A stretch of DNA of 61,271 nucleotides from NCBI RefSeq assembly GCF_003851885.1, contig NZ_BHZE01000016.1, positions 1-61,271 on the forward strand, given 5' to 3'. Position numbers and translations under genes: made by a program. Under the pieces are notes generated by a model that was not told the DNA's origin, made no database searches, and was given only the letters and a program-made list of their open reading frames with translations. The first letter of the stretch is position 1, and each line of letters begins with the position of its first letter. Shown here one piece after another: positions 52,799-61,271 of the stretch. Origin of the DNA: Thermaurantimonas aggregans (GTDB lineage: Bacteria > Bacteroidota > Bacteroidia > Flavobacteriales > Schleiferiaceae).

Positions 52799-53698
52799 AT
52801 GGCGGACACTAAAAAACAAGTGCTCGGCAGAGGTTTATCAGCTCTGCTAAAAGATCCAGCTACCGATATTAAATCTGCATCAGATAAAAATGCTGAACAG
52901 CTGGTAGGATCAGTGGCTGAGATCGACATCGATGCTATTCATCCAAATCCTTATCAGCCAAGATCAAATTTCTCTCAAGAAGCTCTCGACGAATTGGCAC
53001 AATCAATCGCCCAATTGGGTGTAATTCAACCAATAACTGTAAGAAAAACAGGATTTAATCAATACGAAATCATAAGTGGTGAGCGCCGATGGAGAGCTGC
53101 ACAAATGGCAGGTTTAAAAACTATACCAGCTTATGTGCGCTTAGCTGATGACCAAAACATGCTCGAGCTCGCACTGGTTGAAAACATCCAGCGCGAAGAC
53201 CTCGACCCCATCGAAATAGCCATCAGTTATCGCCGACTCATCGAAGAAATTAACCTTACTCAGGAAAAGCTCAGTGAGCGCGTGGGTAAAAAACGCTCAA
53301 CCGTGACAAACTACCTTCGCTTGCTCAAGCTGCCCGACCTGATACAGGTGGGCCTGCGCGACCGCCTTATCAGCATGGGACATGCCCGCGCACTCATAAA
53401 CATCGAAGACGAGGAAGCTCAAATTGAGATTTATAAAAAAATCGTGGCTAAGGAGCTCTCTGTAAGACAAGTAGAAGAACTTGTAAAACGCTATAAGCAA
53501 AAAGGAGAGCTCGAACCAGAGCGAAGTCAAGGTAAAAAATCCATTGATGAAGAATTAGACGCCATCAGAGAAGTGCTCTCGCGCGCTCTGCGCACAAAGG
53601 TAGAAATCAGCAAAAAGCCCGATGGCAAAGGACGAATCATCATCAACTTTGAAGACGCAAACGACCTGGAAAGAATACTCGCCATCGTACAACAGTAA
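52799..53698 (+). CDS. parB: Chromosome partitioning protein ParB (Spo0J)
   Basis: A 299-residue CTP-dependent DNA clamp binding parS. The N-domain has NPYQPRSNF and the CTPase box SGERRWRAAQMAGL (GERRWRA). The HTH follows in LTQEKLSERVGKKRSTVTNY, and a C-terminal dimerisation domain ends the protein (FEDANDLERILAIVQQ). I did not find a parS consensus by eye in the window. The next gene starts 4 bp after its stop. Confidence 0.95.
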   Translation: MADTKKQVLGRGLSALLKDPATDIKSASDKNAEQLVGSVAEIDIDAIHPNPYQPRSNFSQEALDELAQSIAQLGVIQPITVRKTGFNQYEIISGERRWRAAQMAGLKTIPAYVRLADDQNMLELALVENIQREDLDPIEIAISYRRLIEEINLTQEKLSERVGKKRSTVTNYLRLLKLPDLIQVGLRDRLISMGHARALINIEDEEAQIEIYKKIVAKELSVRQVEELVKRYKQKGELEPERSQGKKSIDEELDAIREVLSRALRTKVEISKKPDGKGRIIINFEDANDLERILAIVQQ

Positions 53699-53702
53699 AG
53701 CC

Positions 53703-54314
53703 TTGCGAGCGCTGTGTATTCTTCTTCTTCTAATGGGTTTTCTTTCAAACGCCCAAGGTCAGTTAGACTCGTTAGAAAAAGAAAAGCCATCACAAGAAAA
53801 ACGCCTCATATCCAGGATTTTTAAAAACCCTGAGCGACACTCGGTACAGCGTGCCGTAGTGTATAGTGCACTGGTTCCGGGGCTTGGTCAGGCGTACAAC
53901 AAGAAATACTGGAAGATACCACTCGTATATGCTGCACTGGGCGCTACGGGATATTTTGTCTTAGAAAACGACCATCAATATCGCTACTACTACGGCGGAT
54001 TAGAGCGTTTGGTACTCGACAGTGTCGATATTTTCGAAGGTAGATATTCTCCCGAAAATCTCATTTTCATCGCCAATACGTACAGGCGCTGGCGCGACCT
54101 ATCGGCACTGCTGTTCATAGCTGCATATGGCCTCAATATCCTTGACGCTTACGTAGATGCACATTTTTATTATTACGACATCTCTGATAAACTCAGTCTT
54201 CGCATAAAACCGAGCTTGCAGCAAGTACACACAGCTTTTATTCCAGGAGTGCAGATTACTTTTATTTTTGACTCCGGAATTTCAAAAAAATCACAAAATC
54301 TGTCACAGTTTTGA
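53703..54314 (+). CDS. DUF5683 membrane-associated protein
   Basis: A 203-residue exported or membrane protein. TTG 53703 is taken as start, giving a signal peptide (LRALCILLLLMGFLSNAQG) directly after parB; ATG 53733 would truncate it. The core is SVQRAVVYSALVPGLGQAYN and KKYWKIPLVYAALGATGYF, the DUF5683 signature, followed by more hydrophobic segments. Its place between parB and dapB is conserved in Bacteroidota. Function unknown. Confidence 0.85.
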   Translation: MRALCILLLLMGFLSNAQGQLDSLEKEKPSQEKRLISRIFKNPERHSVQRAVVYSALVPGLGQAYNKKYWKIPLVYAALGATGYFVLENDHQYRYYYGGLERLVLDSVDIFEGRYSPENLIFIANTYRRWRDLSALLFIAAYGLNILDAYVDAHFYYYDISDKLSLRIKPSLQQVHTAFIPGVQITFIFDSGISKKSQNLSQF

Positions 54315-55021
54315 AAATCATACTCATCGGATACGGAAAGATGGGAAAGATGATCGAATCGCTTTCCCTTGATACTCAAGATGAAATCATAGCGCGCATT
54401 ACTAAGACTGAAGACATAGCAGCATATTCGAAACAGGCAGATGTAGCCATAGAATTTACGAGACCAGAGGCAGCCGTTGACAATATTCACGAATGCTTCA
54501 AGGCAGGCATACCAGTAGTATGCGGCACCACTGGATGGTTTCAGCATTTGCCAAAAGTGATTGAACTGGCTGAACAGCACGGAGGCGCATTGCTGTATTC
54601 GTCGAACTTTAGTATCGGCGTGCAACTTTTTTTTAAGATAACAAACAAAGTTTCAGAAGTTTTATCCACTTTTTCGCAATACAAGCCGAGTATTCGCGAG
54701 ATCCACCATACGCAGAAATTAGATGCCCCCAGCGGCACCGCCATCACCCTTTCCCAACAAATGCTGCCACATTATCCCCAATTGAGAGGCTATTCGCTCA
54801 ATGAATCAGAAGAAAATACCCTTAGAATAGATGCCATACGCGAAGGAGACGTTACAGGAATACATGAAGTAAAGTTTACCTCTGATGTAGATGAAATAAC
54901 CTTAAGGCACGAAGCGTTTTCACGTGTGGGTTTCGCTCAGGGGGCTTTAGCTGCTGCACGTTGGCTTGTAGGGCGAAAGGGAGTTTTCACGATGGATGAC
55001 ATGCTTAACATAAATTTTTAA
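54311..55021 (+). CDS. dapB: 4-hydroxy-tetrahydrodipicolinate reductase
   Basis: NAD(P)H-dependent step in lysine/diaminopimelate synthesis. The 236-residue protein has the Rossmann motif LIGYGKMGKMI (residues 5-15), the CGTTGW loop, and the catalytic HHTQKLDAPSGTA. Shorter than the E. coli enzyme (273), as is normal in Bacteroidota. The start is TTG, overlapping the previous stop by 4 bp (TTGA). It is followed by lepB after 12 bp. Confidence 0.93.
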   Translation: MKIILIGYGKMGKMIESLSLDTQDEIIARITKTEDIAAYSKQADVAIEFTRPEAAVDNIHECFKAGIPVVCGTTGWFQHLPKVIELAEQHGGALLYSSNFSIGVQLFFKITNKVSEVLSTFSQYKPSIREIHHTQKLDAPSGTAITLSQQMLPHYPQLRGYSLNESEENTLRIDAIREGDVTGIHEVKFTSDVDEITLRHEAFSRVGFAQGALAAARWLVGRKGVFTMDDMLNINF

Positions 55022-55033
55022 CCGCATATACAC

Positions 55034-56677
55034 ATGCACCAAAGCAATTTTTTTACTTTTTTCATCATACTTGAAGTTTTTACATTTCTCTACACATTTC
55101 GCTTTTATGAGGCAGCGGGCCGAAAGGCATGGGAAGCAGCAATACCTGTGTATAAAACCTACGTGCTGCTGAAAATCATTAAAAGACCTACATGGCAGAT
55201 ATTTCTCTTCTTTATCCCGGTGGTGAGCAACCTAATGACCCTTGTGGCTTTGTACGAACTTCTTCACGTATTTAATCACCGCAAGTGGAAAGACTTTTGG
55301 ATCAGCACATTTACCCTTGGTGGATACTTGCTCTACTTGCAATTTTCAACTCAACTCCAGTACGTGGGCCGCGATAATGCCTACATCAAAAAACACGTAG
55401 GCGAAACGCTAAACTCCCTTGTATTCGCAGTGGTGGTGGCTTCAGTTCTGAGAGCTTTCACCTTCGAAGCTTATGTGATTCCCACACCATCCATGGAAAA
55501 AACATTGCTTGTAGGCGATTTTCTATTTGTAAGCAAAATGCACTACGGCAATCGACTTACCATCACACCACTCTCTATACCCTTGATGCACAGCAAAATA
55601 CCTATGCTAAATGTCGATTGCTTTGTCGATTGGGTGCAGCTACCTTATATCCGATTGCCCAAATTTGAAGACATAAAGCGCTTTGACAACGTGGTTTTTA
55701 ACTGGCCAATGGAGAGCGACCTGCCCATCGACAAGCGGATGAACTACATAAAGCGATGTGTCGGCTTACCCGGCGATACCCTTGAGATAAAAGACCGCGA
55801 GCTAATCATCAATGGTCAAAAGCCTACCTATCCTGACCGCACCCGACTGCAGTTCGAATACTACGTGCGCACCAATGGAGCACCCTTCAACAGACGCATG
55901 CTGCACGACAAACTCGATATTTACTACTCCAAGGACCTTGTACCGGGTGAAAATGACTTTTCGCAAGTAAGACAAATCAATCAAAACGAGTATCTGTTCT
56001 TTATTCCTGAGGATAAAGTTGACCAATTTAAATACCTGCCAAATGTAGAAGAGGTAATACCCGTAATAGCGCCAAGAGAGCCTGGATCATATGATGCTAG
56101 CGCGCCTATCGTCTTAAAGAACTACATAGACCGCTACCTCGTGCCAAACAGCGAGATGTTTCCAAACCGATTCCACTCCGACATCATTAAATACACCAAT
56201 ACTCGTGATAATTACGGGCCTGTGTATATTCCTAAAAAGGGAGTAACGGTACAAATCTCACCAGACAACATCGAGTGGTACGAACGCATTATCTCCGTCT
56301 ATGAAGGCAACGATCTGCAAGTAACGGATAGCCTCGTTTATATCAATGGTAAACCAGCTGATGCATATACTTTTAAGCAAAATTACTATTGGATGATGGG
56401 CGACAACCGCCACAATTCGCTCGACTCGCGCTATTGGGGATTTGTACCCGAAGATCACATCGTCGGTAAGCCTGTATTTATCTGGATGAGTTATGACAAA
56501 ACGGCCGAAAAGCTCACCGATCGAATACGCACAAAGCGCATATTTACGACAGTACATGGCGAAGGCAAACCGAAATCGTACTTCTGGCACTTTGTAGTGG
56601 TTGTTGCCATGCTTAATTTGCTTTGGAAATACGTGATAAAAAAGATTAGAGATAAGAAGCGCAATCTACCTGCATAA
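55034..56677 (+). CDS. lepB: Signal peptidase I
   Basis: Cleaves Sec signal peptides at the membrane. The 547-residue protein has three or more N-terminal hydrophobic segments. The catalytic Ser is in IPTPSMEKTLLVGDFLFVSK, the Lys in MNYIKRCVGLPGD, and the last box in GDNRHNSLDSRYWGFV. A long insert between the Lys and C-terminal boxes, and a C-terminal membrane helix, make it much larger than E. coli LepB (324), which is usual for the phylum. Confidence 0.94.
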   Translation: MHQSNFFTFFIILEVFTFLYTFRFYEAAGRKAWEAAIPVYKTYVLLKIIKRPTWQIFLFFIPVVSNLMTLVALYELLHVFNHRKWKDFWISTFTLGGYLLYLQFSTQLQYVGRDNAYIKKHVGETLNSLVFAVVVASVLRAFTFEAYVIPTPSMEKTLLVGDFLFVSKMHYGNRLTITPLSIPLMHSKIPMLNVDCFVDWVQLPYIRLPKFEDIKRFDNVVFNWPMESDLPIDKRMNYIKRCVGLPGDTLEIKDRELIINGQKPTYPDRTRLQFEYYVRTNGAPFNRRMLHDKLDIYYSKDLVPGENDFSQVRQINQNEYLFFIPEDKVDQFKYLPNVEEVIPVIAPREPGSYDASAPIVLKNYIDRYLVPNSEMFPNRFHSDIIKYTNTRDNYGPVYIPKKGVTVQISPDNIEWYERIISVYEGNDLQVTDSLVYINGKPADAYTFKQNYYWMMGDNRHNSLDSRYWGFVPEDHIVGKPVFIWMSYDKTAEKLTDRIRTKRIFTTVHGEGKPKSYFWHFVVVVAMLNLLWKYVIKKIRDKKRNLPA

Positions 56678-56751
56678 ACGAGTAAAAAAAAATTCGTCCG
56701 CGAAAGTAATTTCTCATTTTAAAGCTTGGGCTTGGAATAATAACATCTGGA

Positions 56752-57357
56752 ATGCCATCGAATACAAAAGGTTTTCCTCCCTTTTTGTTTCCCTCAACTT
56801 CTTGGTTTAGCAAATGGTTAAAATGCCCGGATAAATGCATTGTGACAGACTGGCCCTGGCAAAAGCAATCCGCCTTTAACCGCTTTTACATCGATGGACC
56901 AAACGGTCAGCAAATACTCACTGTACCCGTAAAACACCCTGAAAAGGATGCGTTGGCAAGCCAAATTCAAATATCCTATCACACCGATTGGCCATCACTT
57001 CACCTAAAAACCCTGCATTCTACCTACAACAACAGTCCTTTTTACGAATTTTTGCAAAATAATCTTGAAGATTTATACAAAAATCGTCCGGTTTACTTAA
57101 TTGAATTTATAATCCAATCTATTGATTTGTGTCTGTATTGGTTAAAAGAAAAAAAAACTGAAAGATGTGATCAAAAGACTTGCAAATTACTTCAACTAAC
57201 TGATATTGAGCTAAAAAAGGGATTTTTTAACGATGAAAAGACAAGGGAATATACACAAGTTTTTTCTTACAAAAACGGCTTTATGCCCAACGTCTCGTGT
57301 CTGGATTTAATTTTTAACGAAGGACCTTTGGCTAAGGCTCATCTTATTGACTTTTAA
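56752..57357 (+). CDS. WbqC-family protein
   Basis: A 201-residue protein of the WbqC-like family. SAFNRFYIDGPNGQQILTVP resembles the family core (QRNRI-type region, here degenerate), followed by YNNSPFYEFLQNNLEDLY. WbqC members sit in glycan loci but also behind lepB in Bacteroidota, as here (74-bp gap). Function unknown; possibly transfer to a polysaccharide or protein. No signal peptide. Confidence 0.75.
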   Translation: MPSNTKGFPPFLFPSTSWFSKWLKCPDKCIVTDWPWQKQSAFNRFYIDGPNGQQILTVPVKHPEKDALASQIQISYHTDWPSLHLKTLHSTYNNSPFYEFLQNNLEDLYKNRPVYLIEFIIQSIDLCLYWLKEKKTERCDQKTCKLLQLTDIELKKGFFNDEKTREYTQVFSYKNGFMPNVSCLDLIFNEGPLAKAHLIDF

Positions 57358-57365
57358 ATAATTGA

Positions 57366-57373
57366 TATTTTTG
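57366..57373 (+). promoter_or_regulatory. -7 element of SH3-like protein gene
   Basis: TATTTTTG, 14 bp before ATG 57388. A TTG lies 16 bp upstream (57347), a short but acceptable spacing. Confidence 0.45.
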
Positions 57374-57387
57374 CAAAAAAAGAAATA

Positions 57388-58539
57388 ATGTCCTTGAAAT
57401 TGTTTTCAGTAAAAACGAAAACTTTACTCCTACTATACATCCTTTCAAATCAATCGTTTGCACAGAATACCCAGTGTGCATTTACCGAAGTGCTTCAGAT
57501 AGAAGCACAGTCGGGCATGCGTATACGCGAAAAGCCAGATGCAACAGCTAAAGCCATCGGAGGGGTGCCGTACAAGTTTAAAATCGAAGCTTGCGCTGAA
57601 ACTTTTGGAAAAGCCACTTTCGAAGGAATTGAGGGTAATTGGAGATTAGTACGCTATAAGAATACTATTGGATACATGTGGGATGGTTTATCGGTGTTGG
57701 TATCCTCCTATAAACCTCAGGTAACACAACAAAAATTCACTGTAGAAAGCCAACCTCAAACTGCTCAAGACGACTATCGCATCACTGAGGCCTCGGCATC
57801 ATCTACCGCGGTATCACAAGCACCAACAATAGTCTCTTCTCAGCAAACAAGTACTAAGCCTAATACCTCTCCTTTTACTGAAGTAAAGCTGATCACCGAA
57901 AGCTATCCGTACTGCAGAGACATTACGGCCATCGATCGCACTTTGTATTACTACGCAGTGATGGTGGAAGATGAGTATTACGTCATAAAACCTATAGATC
58001 TAACTATTGAGCTTCGAAAAAATAGCCCAAAAAACAAGCTACACTTTGACATAAAACCTTCTGAGGGCGATGGTTCTTTGTTTATAATTGGATTACCCAC
58101 TCCCTTCAAAAACTGGAAAAAAATTCGAAACAACGATTATGTATTAACGCAGTACAACAGAAAATTGACACCTGGTGTACGCCTAGAGCTCTATGCCAGC
58201 GAGCCTGGTAATTCGTTGGGGAACATTAAGATAATGGCTGCTGGAACGGTGAAGTCATACAATCATGATTGTCCCGTGGTTGAAAATTACAAACTTTTAG
58301 TAGAGTTGATGTTAAATGAAAAAGAAGTCTTTGATGTTTCGAAGCAAATCTCACATCCAGGTGCATGTGGCGTACCAGATCTATTTTGGTTTGGGGATTT
58401 AAATCAAGATGGCTACACAGATTTTATTTTGGTAGGTGAATATCCGAAATACACAGCTTTTACTTTGTTTTTTTCGCAACCGGATAATCCGCAGCGCTTT
58501 AAAAAAGTGAGCGAGTGGGTGGTGGAAGATTGTGATTGA
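57388..58539 (+). CDS. Secreted protein with SH3-like domain
   Basis: A 383-residue exported protein. The signal peptide is about 1-26 (ending SFAQ). A bacterial SH3-like domain spans about 35-110 (SGMRIREKPDATAKAIGGVP, NTIGYMWDGL). A Ser/Thr/Gln-rich linker covers about 115-165, followed by a C-terminal beta domain. That domain ends with a calcium-loop-like WFGDLNQDGYTDFILVGEY, resembling an FG-GAP or type 3 repeat. No T9SS sorting tail. Function unknown; a cell-wall or matrix-associated role is only a guess. Confidence 0.6.
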   Translation: MSLKLFSVKTKTLLLLYILSNQSFAQNTQCAFTEVLQIEAQSGMRIREKPDATAKAIGGVPYKFKIEACAETFGKATFEGIEGNWRLVRYKNTIGYMWDGLSVLVSSYKPQVTQQKFTVESQPQTAQDDYRITEASASSTAVSQAPTIVSSQQTSTKPNTSPFTEVKLITESYPYCRDITAIDRTLYYYAVMVEDEYYVIKPIDLTIELRKNSPKNKLHFDIKPSEGDGSLFIIGLPTPFKNWKKIRNNDYVLTQYNRKLTPGVRLELYASEPGNSLGNIKIMAAGTVKSYNHDCPVVENYKLLVELMLNEKEVFDVSKQISHPGACGVPDLFWFGDLNQDGYTDFILVGEYPKYTAFTLFFSQPDNPQRFKKVSEWVVEDCD

Positions 58540-58757
58540 TTATGTTCTATAATCCCCCACTACTCTTTCTAAAACTCTTATATTTAAGAAGTTAGGATCT
58601 TGTTATACAATTAAGACAAATATGTGCAGATCTTTGATTTAATCTCTTTAAATCTGCGTACCAAAACCATAGGTGATTGATAAGGTAAGCTGATAACTCG
58701 TTTAAGCAGTGTAAGTTACTATTGTATTCTTGGAAAATACAAAAGGGAGCAAAAAAT

Positions 58758-59189
58758 CTATTGAACAATCTCCCAAGTGTGGTCGGCTAAGAGTTTTACG
58801 CTGTATACGTATGAGCCGGGAGTTTTGGAGCGTCCCCATTCGTTTGGGCCTATCATGCTAAGCATGTGTGAACCGTCTGGCCGCTGGTAGAGATGATAAA
58901 TATGATTAATTTCGGGACGGAAGCGGATCTCACAACTGTAAATGATGTGTGCTAGCTTCTTGCGTTGCTGTATGGCATCGGCCTGGCGCATGAGAAGTTC
59001 GACTTGTTCTTTGATTTGAGCGAGCTGCAAGTCGGTTTGATGCTCCATGGCTGCTACTGCTCTCCCTATGGTCTTGCCTAGGTCGAGGGGCTTGATGACT
59101 GCACTACCTACGTGGTGAGCGTACGGCAGTGTGGAGGGTTTTTCGGCAACCTTATCAGCGTCGATGGGATTTTTAAATTCTTCAGCCAT
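58758..59189 (-). CDS. DUF2452-domain protein
   Basis: A 143-residue cytoplasmic protein. The N terminus FKNPIDADKVAEKPSTLPYA and YHLYQRPDGSHMLSMIGPNE are characteristic of DUF2452. A helical middle part has QTDLQLAQIKEQVELLMRQA. Function unknown. It lies 36 bp downstream of gatA, third gene of tatA-gatA-DUF2452. Confidence 0.8.
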   Translation of the reverse strand: MAEEFKNPIDADKVAEKPSTLPYAHHVGSAVIKPLDLGKTIGRAVAAMEHQTDLQLAQIKEQVELLMRQADAIQQRKKLAHIIYSCEIRFRPEINHIYHLYQRPDGSHMLSMIGPNEWGRSKTPGSYVYSVKLLADHTWEIVQ

Positions 59190-59225
59190 GCTCTTTGTAA
59201 CAGTTGTGAGGTTGAATTGTTGGCT

Positions 59226-60650
59226 TCAGGTATTAATGCTTCTGAGCTGGGCCGCAAGTTCAAAGAGTTGGAAGTCGTTGTATTTGGGTGCCATGAGCTG
59301 GATGCCGATCGGCAAACCGCTGGAATGGCGACCTGCGGGTATGCTAATGGCGGGTATGCCCGTAATGTTTGCCAATACGGTGAAAACGTCTTCAAGGTAA
59401 AGTTTGGTGGGGTCGTCAAATTTCTTTTCTATGGGAAAAGCTGTACCAGGCGTGGTGGGGGTGAGGAGGAAATCGCACAACTGAAATAGTTCATTAGTGG
59501 TATCGGTAATGAGTCGTCGAGCACGCTGTGCACGGCCATAGTAAGCATCGTAGAAGCCGGAGGAGAGCACAAAGGTACCAAGCATGATTCTGCGCTTCAC
59601 CTCAGTGCCGAAGCCTTCGGTACGAGTGAGCGTGTACACCTCGTCCATAGTTTTGGCATTGGGACTGCGATAACCGAAGTGCACTCCATCGTAACGGGCA
59701 AGGTTGCTCGAAGCTTCAGCGGTAGCAATGATGTAATATATTGGTGTGAGATAATCGAGATAAGGCATATGTACCTCTACCACCGAATGTCCTTGGCTGC
59801 GAAGCAGTTCGAGTGTATCGAGGGTCTTTTGGCGAATTACAGGGTCAAGGCCAGGGTGATTGAGCGTTTCTGCCAAATAGCCGATGGTGAATTTTTGTTC
59901 GGATTGCAAGGCTTTGCTAAAGGCTTCTACTGGACGCGAAGAAGATGTAGAATCCATGGGATCTTTGCCGGCCATCACTTCCATAAGGAGGGCCATGTCT
60001 TCTAAATTGGTGGTCATAGGACCAACCTGATCAAAAGAACTGGCAAAAGCGATCAATCCATACCGCGAAAGACGTCCGTAGGTGGGCTTAAGGCCGTATA
60101 TGCCACAGAAGGCAGCCGGTTGGCGCACACTACCACCAGTGTCGCTACCGAGAGCTGCATGACAAAGACCAGCAGCTACCGCTGCGGCTGAGCCTCCAGA
60201 CGACCCCCCGGGCACCATAGCTGGGTTGTGCGGATTTTTGACCGGTCCGTAGTAAGATGTCGTGTTGGATGAGCCCATGGCAAACTCATCCATGTTGAGC
60301 CGACCAATGATGATGGCGTCTTCTTTGACCAGACGCTCAACAACGGTAGCTGTATAAAGGCTCTCAAAGCCATCTAAAATTTTTGAGCCAGCCGATACAT
60401 GATGGTCCTTTAAACAAAGGTTATCTTTAATGCCTATTATCATGCCCGCAAGCTTGCCTGCAGTGCCGTAGCGCAGTTTTTGGTCGATCACTGTGGCACG
60501 CTCACGAGCTTCGCCGTAGAAGATTTCAACAAAAGCATTGTGTGTATCTTTTTCAATGTGTTCGATGTAGTGATTTACTGCCTCGAGGCAGGAGAATTCG
60601 CCTTTTTTCAGGGCAGACTGCCATTCATGCAGATTGGTGTATTCCATCAT
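59226..60650 (-). CDS. gatA: Asp-tRNA(Asn)/Glu-tRNA(Gln) amidotransferase subunit A
   Basis: Amidase subunit that supplies ammonia from glutamine for transamidation of mischarged tRNA. The 474-residue protein carries the amidase signature: GIKDNLCL (catalytic Lys), GGSSGGSAAAVAAGLC and GSDTGGSVRQPAAF (cis-Ser and nucleophile Ser). It ends in GLPIGIQLMAPKYND. Start ATG 60650; the next codon is also ATG. Second gene of the tatA operon, 33 bp from tatA. Confidence 0.95.
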   Translation of the reverse strand: MMEYTNLHEWQSALKKGEFSCLEAVNHYIEHIEKDTHNAFVEIFYGEARERATVIDQKLRYGTAGKLAGMIIGIKDNLCLKDHHVSAGSKILDGFESLYTATVVERLVKEDAIIIGRLNMDEFAMGSSNTTSYYGPVKNPHNPAMVPGGSSGGSAAAVAAGLCHAALGSDTGGSVRQPAAFCGIYGLKPTYGRLSRYGLIAFASSFDQVGPMTTNLEDMALLMEVMAGKDPMDSTSSSRPVEAFSKALQSEQKFTIGYLAETLNHPGLDPVIRQKTLDTLELLRSQGHSVVEVHMPYLDYLTPIYYIIATAEASSNLARYDGVHFGYRSPNAKTMDEVYTLTRTEGFGTEVKRRIMLGTFVLSSGFYDAYYGRAQRARRLITDTTNELFQLCDFLLTPTTPGTAFPIEKKFDDPTKLYLEDVFTVLANITGIPAISIPAGRHSSGLPIGIQLMAPKYNDFQLFELAAQLRSINT

Positions 60651-60683
60651 GCCACTTAATACTAGTTTGGGCTGAATAAGGTC

Positions 60684-60866
60684 TTATTTCGTATCGTCCT
60701 TTTTTTCGGGATCTTTCATAGCGTCTTTAAATTCTCTAACGCCTGATCCGAGGCCGCGCATGAGTTCAGGAATTTTTTTACCTCCAAAGAGCAACAGAAC
60801 GATTACCACAATCAACACAATCTGCCAAGGCCCTACCATGCCAAGGAATATAGACAGAAAACTCAT
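60684..60866 (-). CDS. tatA: Twin-arginine translocase subunit TatA/TatE
   Basis: A 60-residue protein. A short N-terminal membrane helix (about 12-28, [18 protein letters not shown]) is followed by the amphipathic helix [20 protein letters not shown] and a charged tail. This is the TatA architecture; the FGGKKIPE hinge is diagnostic. tatC is not nearby. It probably serves substrates such as the Tat-signal phosphoesterase at 41747. Confidence 0.93.
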   Translation of the reverse strand: MSFLSIFLGMVGPWQIVLIVVIVLLLFGGKKIPELMRGLGSGVREFKDAMKDPEKKDDTK

Positions 60867-60892
60867 TTTTGGTTGAATATTCGATTTGTGTG

Positions 60893-60900
60893 CAAAGGTA
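60893..60900 (-). promoter_or_regulatory. -7 element of tatA-gatA operon
   Basis: TACCTTTG on the minus strand, 26 bp before the tatA ATG; no clear -33 box. Confidence 0.45.
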
Positions 60901-61145
60901 TGAAGGAATGCCTTGTATGGAGAGTTAACTTAATACAATACCTAATATTTAAAAACTGATTGAGCAATCCAGGGAGTGAACCAAGAGAAGTAGCAATGAA
61001 GAGTTAAGAGTTTGTAATAATCGAACAGACATTTTTAAAGCTACTACCAGCTTACACATATTTACAATTATTAAAAGTAGCAAGACAACTTTTTATATAA
61101 AGAATAGGAAAAATTTAAACATTTTTTTGAAAATCAGCAAAAAAT

Positions 61146-61181
61146 GAAGGTGTCCAAAAAGTAAAGGACGCCTTCTTTTTT
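61146..61181 (+). terminator. Terminator hairpin at right end
   Basis: Stem GAAGGTGTCC / GGACGCCTTC with a 10-nt loop and six T, reading out of the window. It is part of the terminal inverted repeat. Confidence 0.65.
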
Positions 61182-61269
61182 ATTTTGATAAAACCCTTAA
61201 TTGAAGTAAATTAGAGCCATCATAGACATTTTAAGTGAGGCGAGTAGTCTTTAAACAGCAACCCGGCAA
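61146..61269. repeat. Right copy of 124-bp terminal inverted repeat
   Basis: Exact reverse complement of positions 1-124. Two further bases (61270-61271) lie outside the match because the left end of the window stops first, so the repeat may continue beyond the window. Confidence 0.9.
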
Positions 61270-61271
61270 AT

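Overview
This window is a piece of a Bacteroidota (Bacteroidetes) chromosome. The evidence is a TonB-ExbD-ExbD-ExbB cluster, a BpuR/DUF3276 protein, a T9SS type B sorting domain, an S46 dipeptidyl-peptidase, an LruC-domain protein, a parA-parB-DUF5683-dapB-lepB-WbqC gene string, and promoters of the TTTG-N19-TAnnTTTG type with few Shine-Dalgarno sites. Genus and order cannot be settled from the sequence. Most genes are core or housekeeping, so this is not a plasmid or a large mobile island.

Layout. 1-6.6 kb: cytidine deaminase, a VLCAD-type acyl-CoA dehydrogenase, DNA polymerase IV, a GC-rich structured intergenic element, an acyl-CoA carboxylase beta subunit and a [2Fe-2S] protein. 6.7-11.5 kb: a beta-barrel protein, a NeuD/PglD-type acyltransferase, the TonB energy-transduction operon, BpuR and tRNA-Leu/tRNA-Lys. 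11.7-18.6 kb: an ECF sigma / membrane protein / outer-membrane protein operon, pirin, glutaryl-CoA dehydrogenase, arginase and PurK. 18.8-20.4 kb: a decayed AbiEi/AbiEii toxin-antitoxin locus in AT-rich DNA. 20.9-24.7 kb: ObgE, PAP2 phosphatase, TrmD and RimO. 24.8-32.7 kb: LruC protein and lipoprotein, a GT35 alpha-glucan phosphorylase with an altered PLP-lysine site, gamma-glutamyltransferase and a DUF4139 protein. 32.8-36.3 kb: ribosomal proteins S6, S18 and L9, GatC and ArgS. 36.4-47.7 kb: a DPP11-like peptidase, an exonuclease/GIY-YIG fusion, an amidohydrolase lipoprotein, a SoxB-like metallophosphoesterase with an OprD-like porin, and a large T9SS cargo protein. 48-51.9 kb: a membrane protein/XRE regulator pair with a likely operator, RlmD, a possible degenerate nucleotidyltransferase and a methyltransferase. 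52-60.9 kb: ParA, ParB, DUF5683, DapB, LepB, WbqC, an SH3-like secreted protein, DUF2452, GatA and TatA.

The two ends of the window are an exact 124-bp inverted repeat, each copy carrying an outward-reading terminator hairpin. This looks like a contig that ends in two copies of a dispersed repeat, possibly the end of an insertion sequence.

I did not find a clearly new multi-gene system. The best leads are the phosphorylase lacking the expected lysine, the structured element at 4281-4484, the XRE/membrane module with its palindrome inside the promoter, the SoxB-like enzyme with GNWE in place of GNHE, the terminator embedded in the end of ggt, and the decayed AbiE locus.
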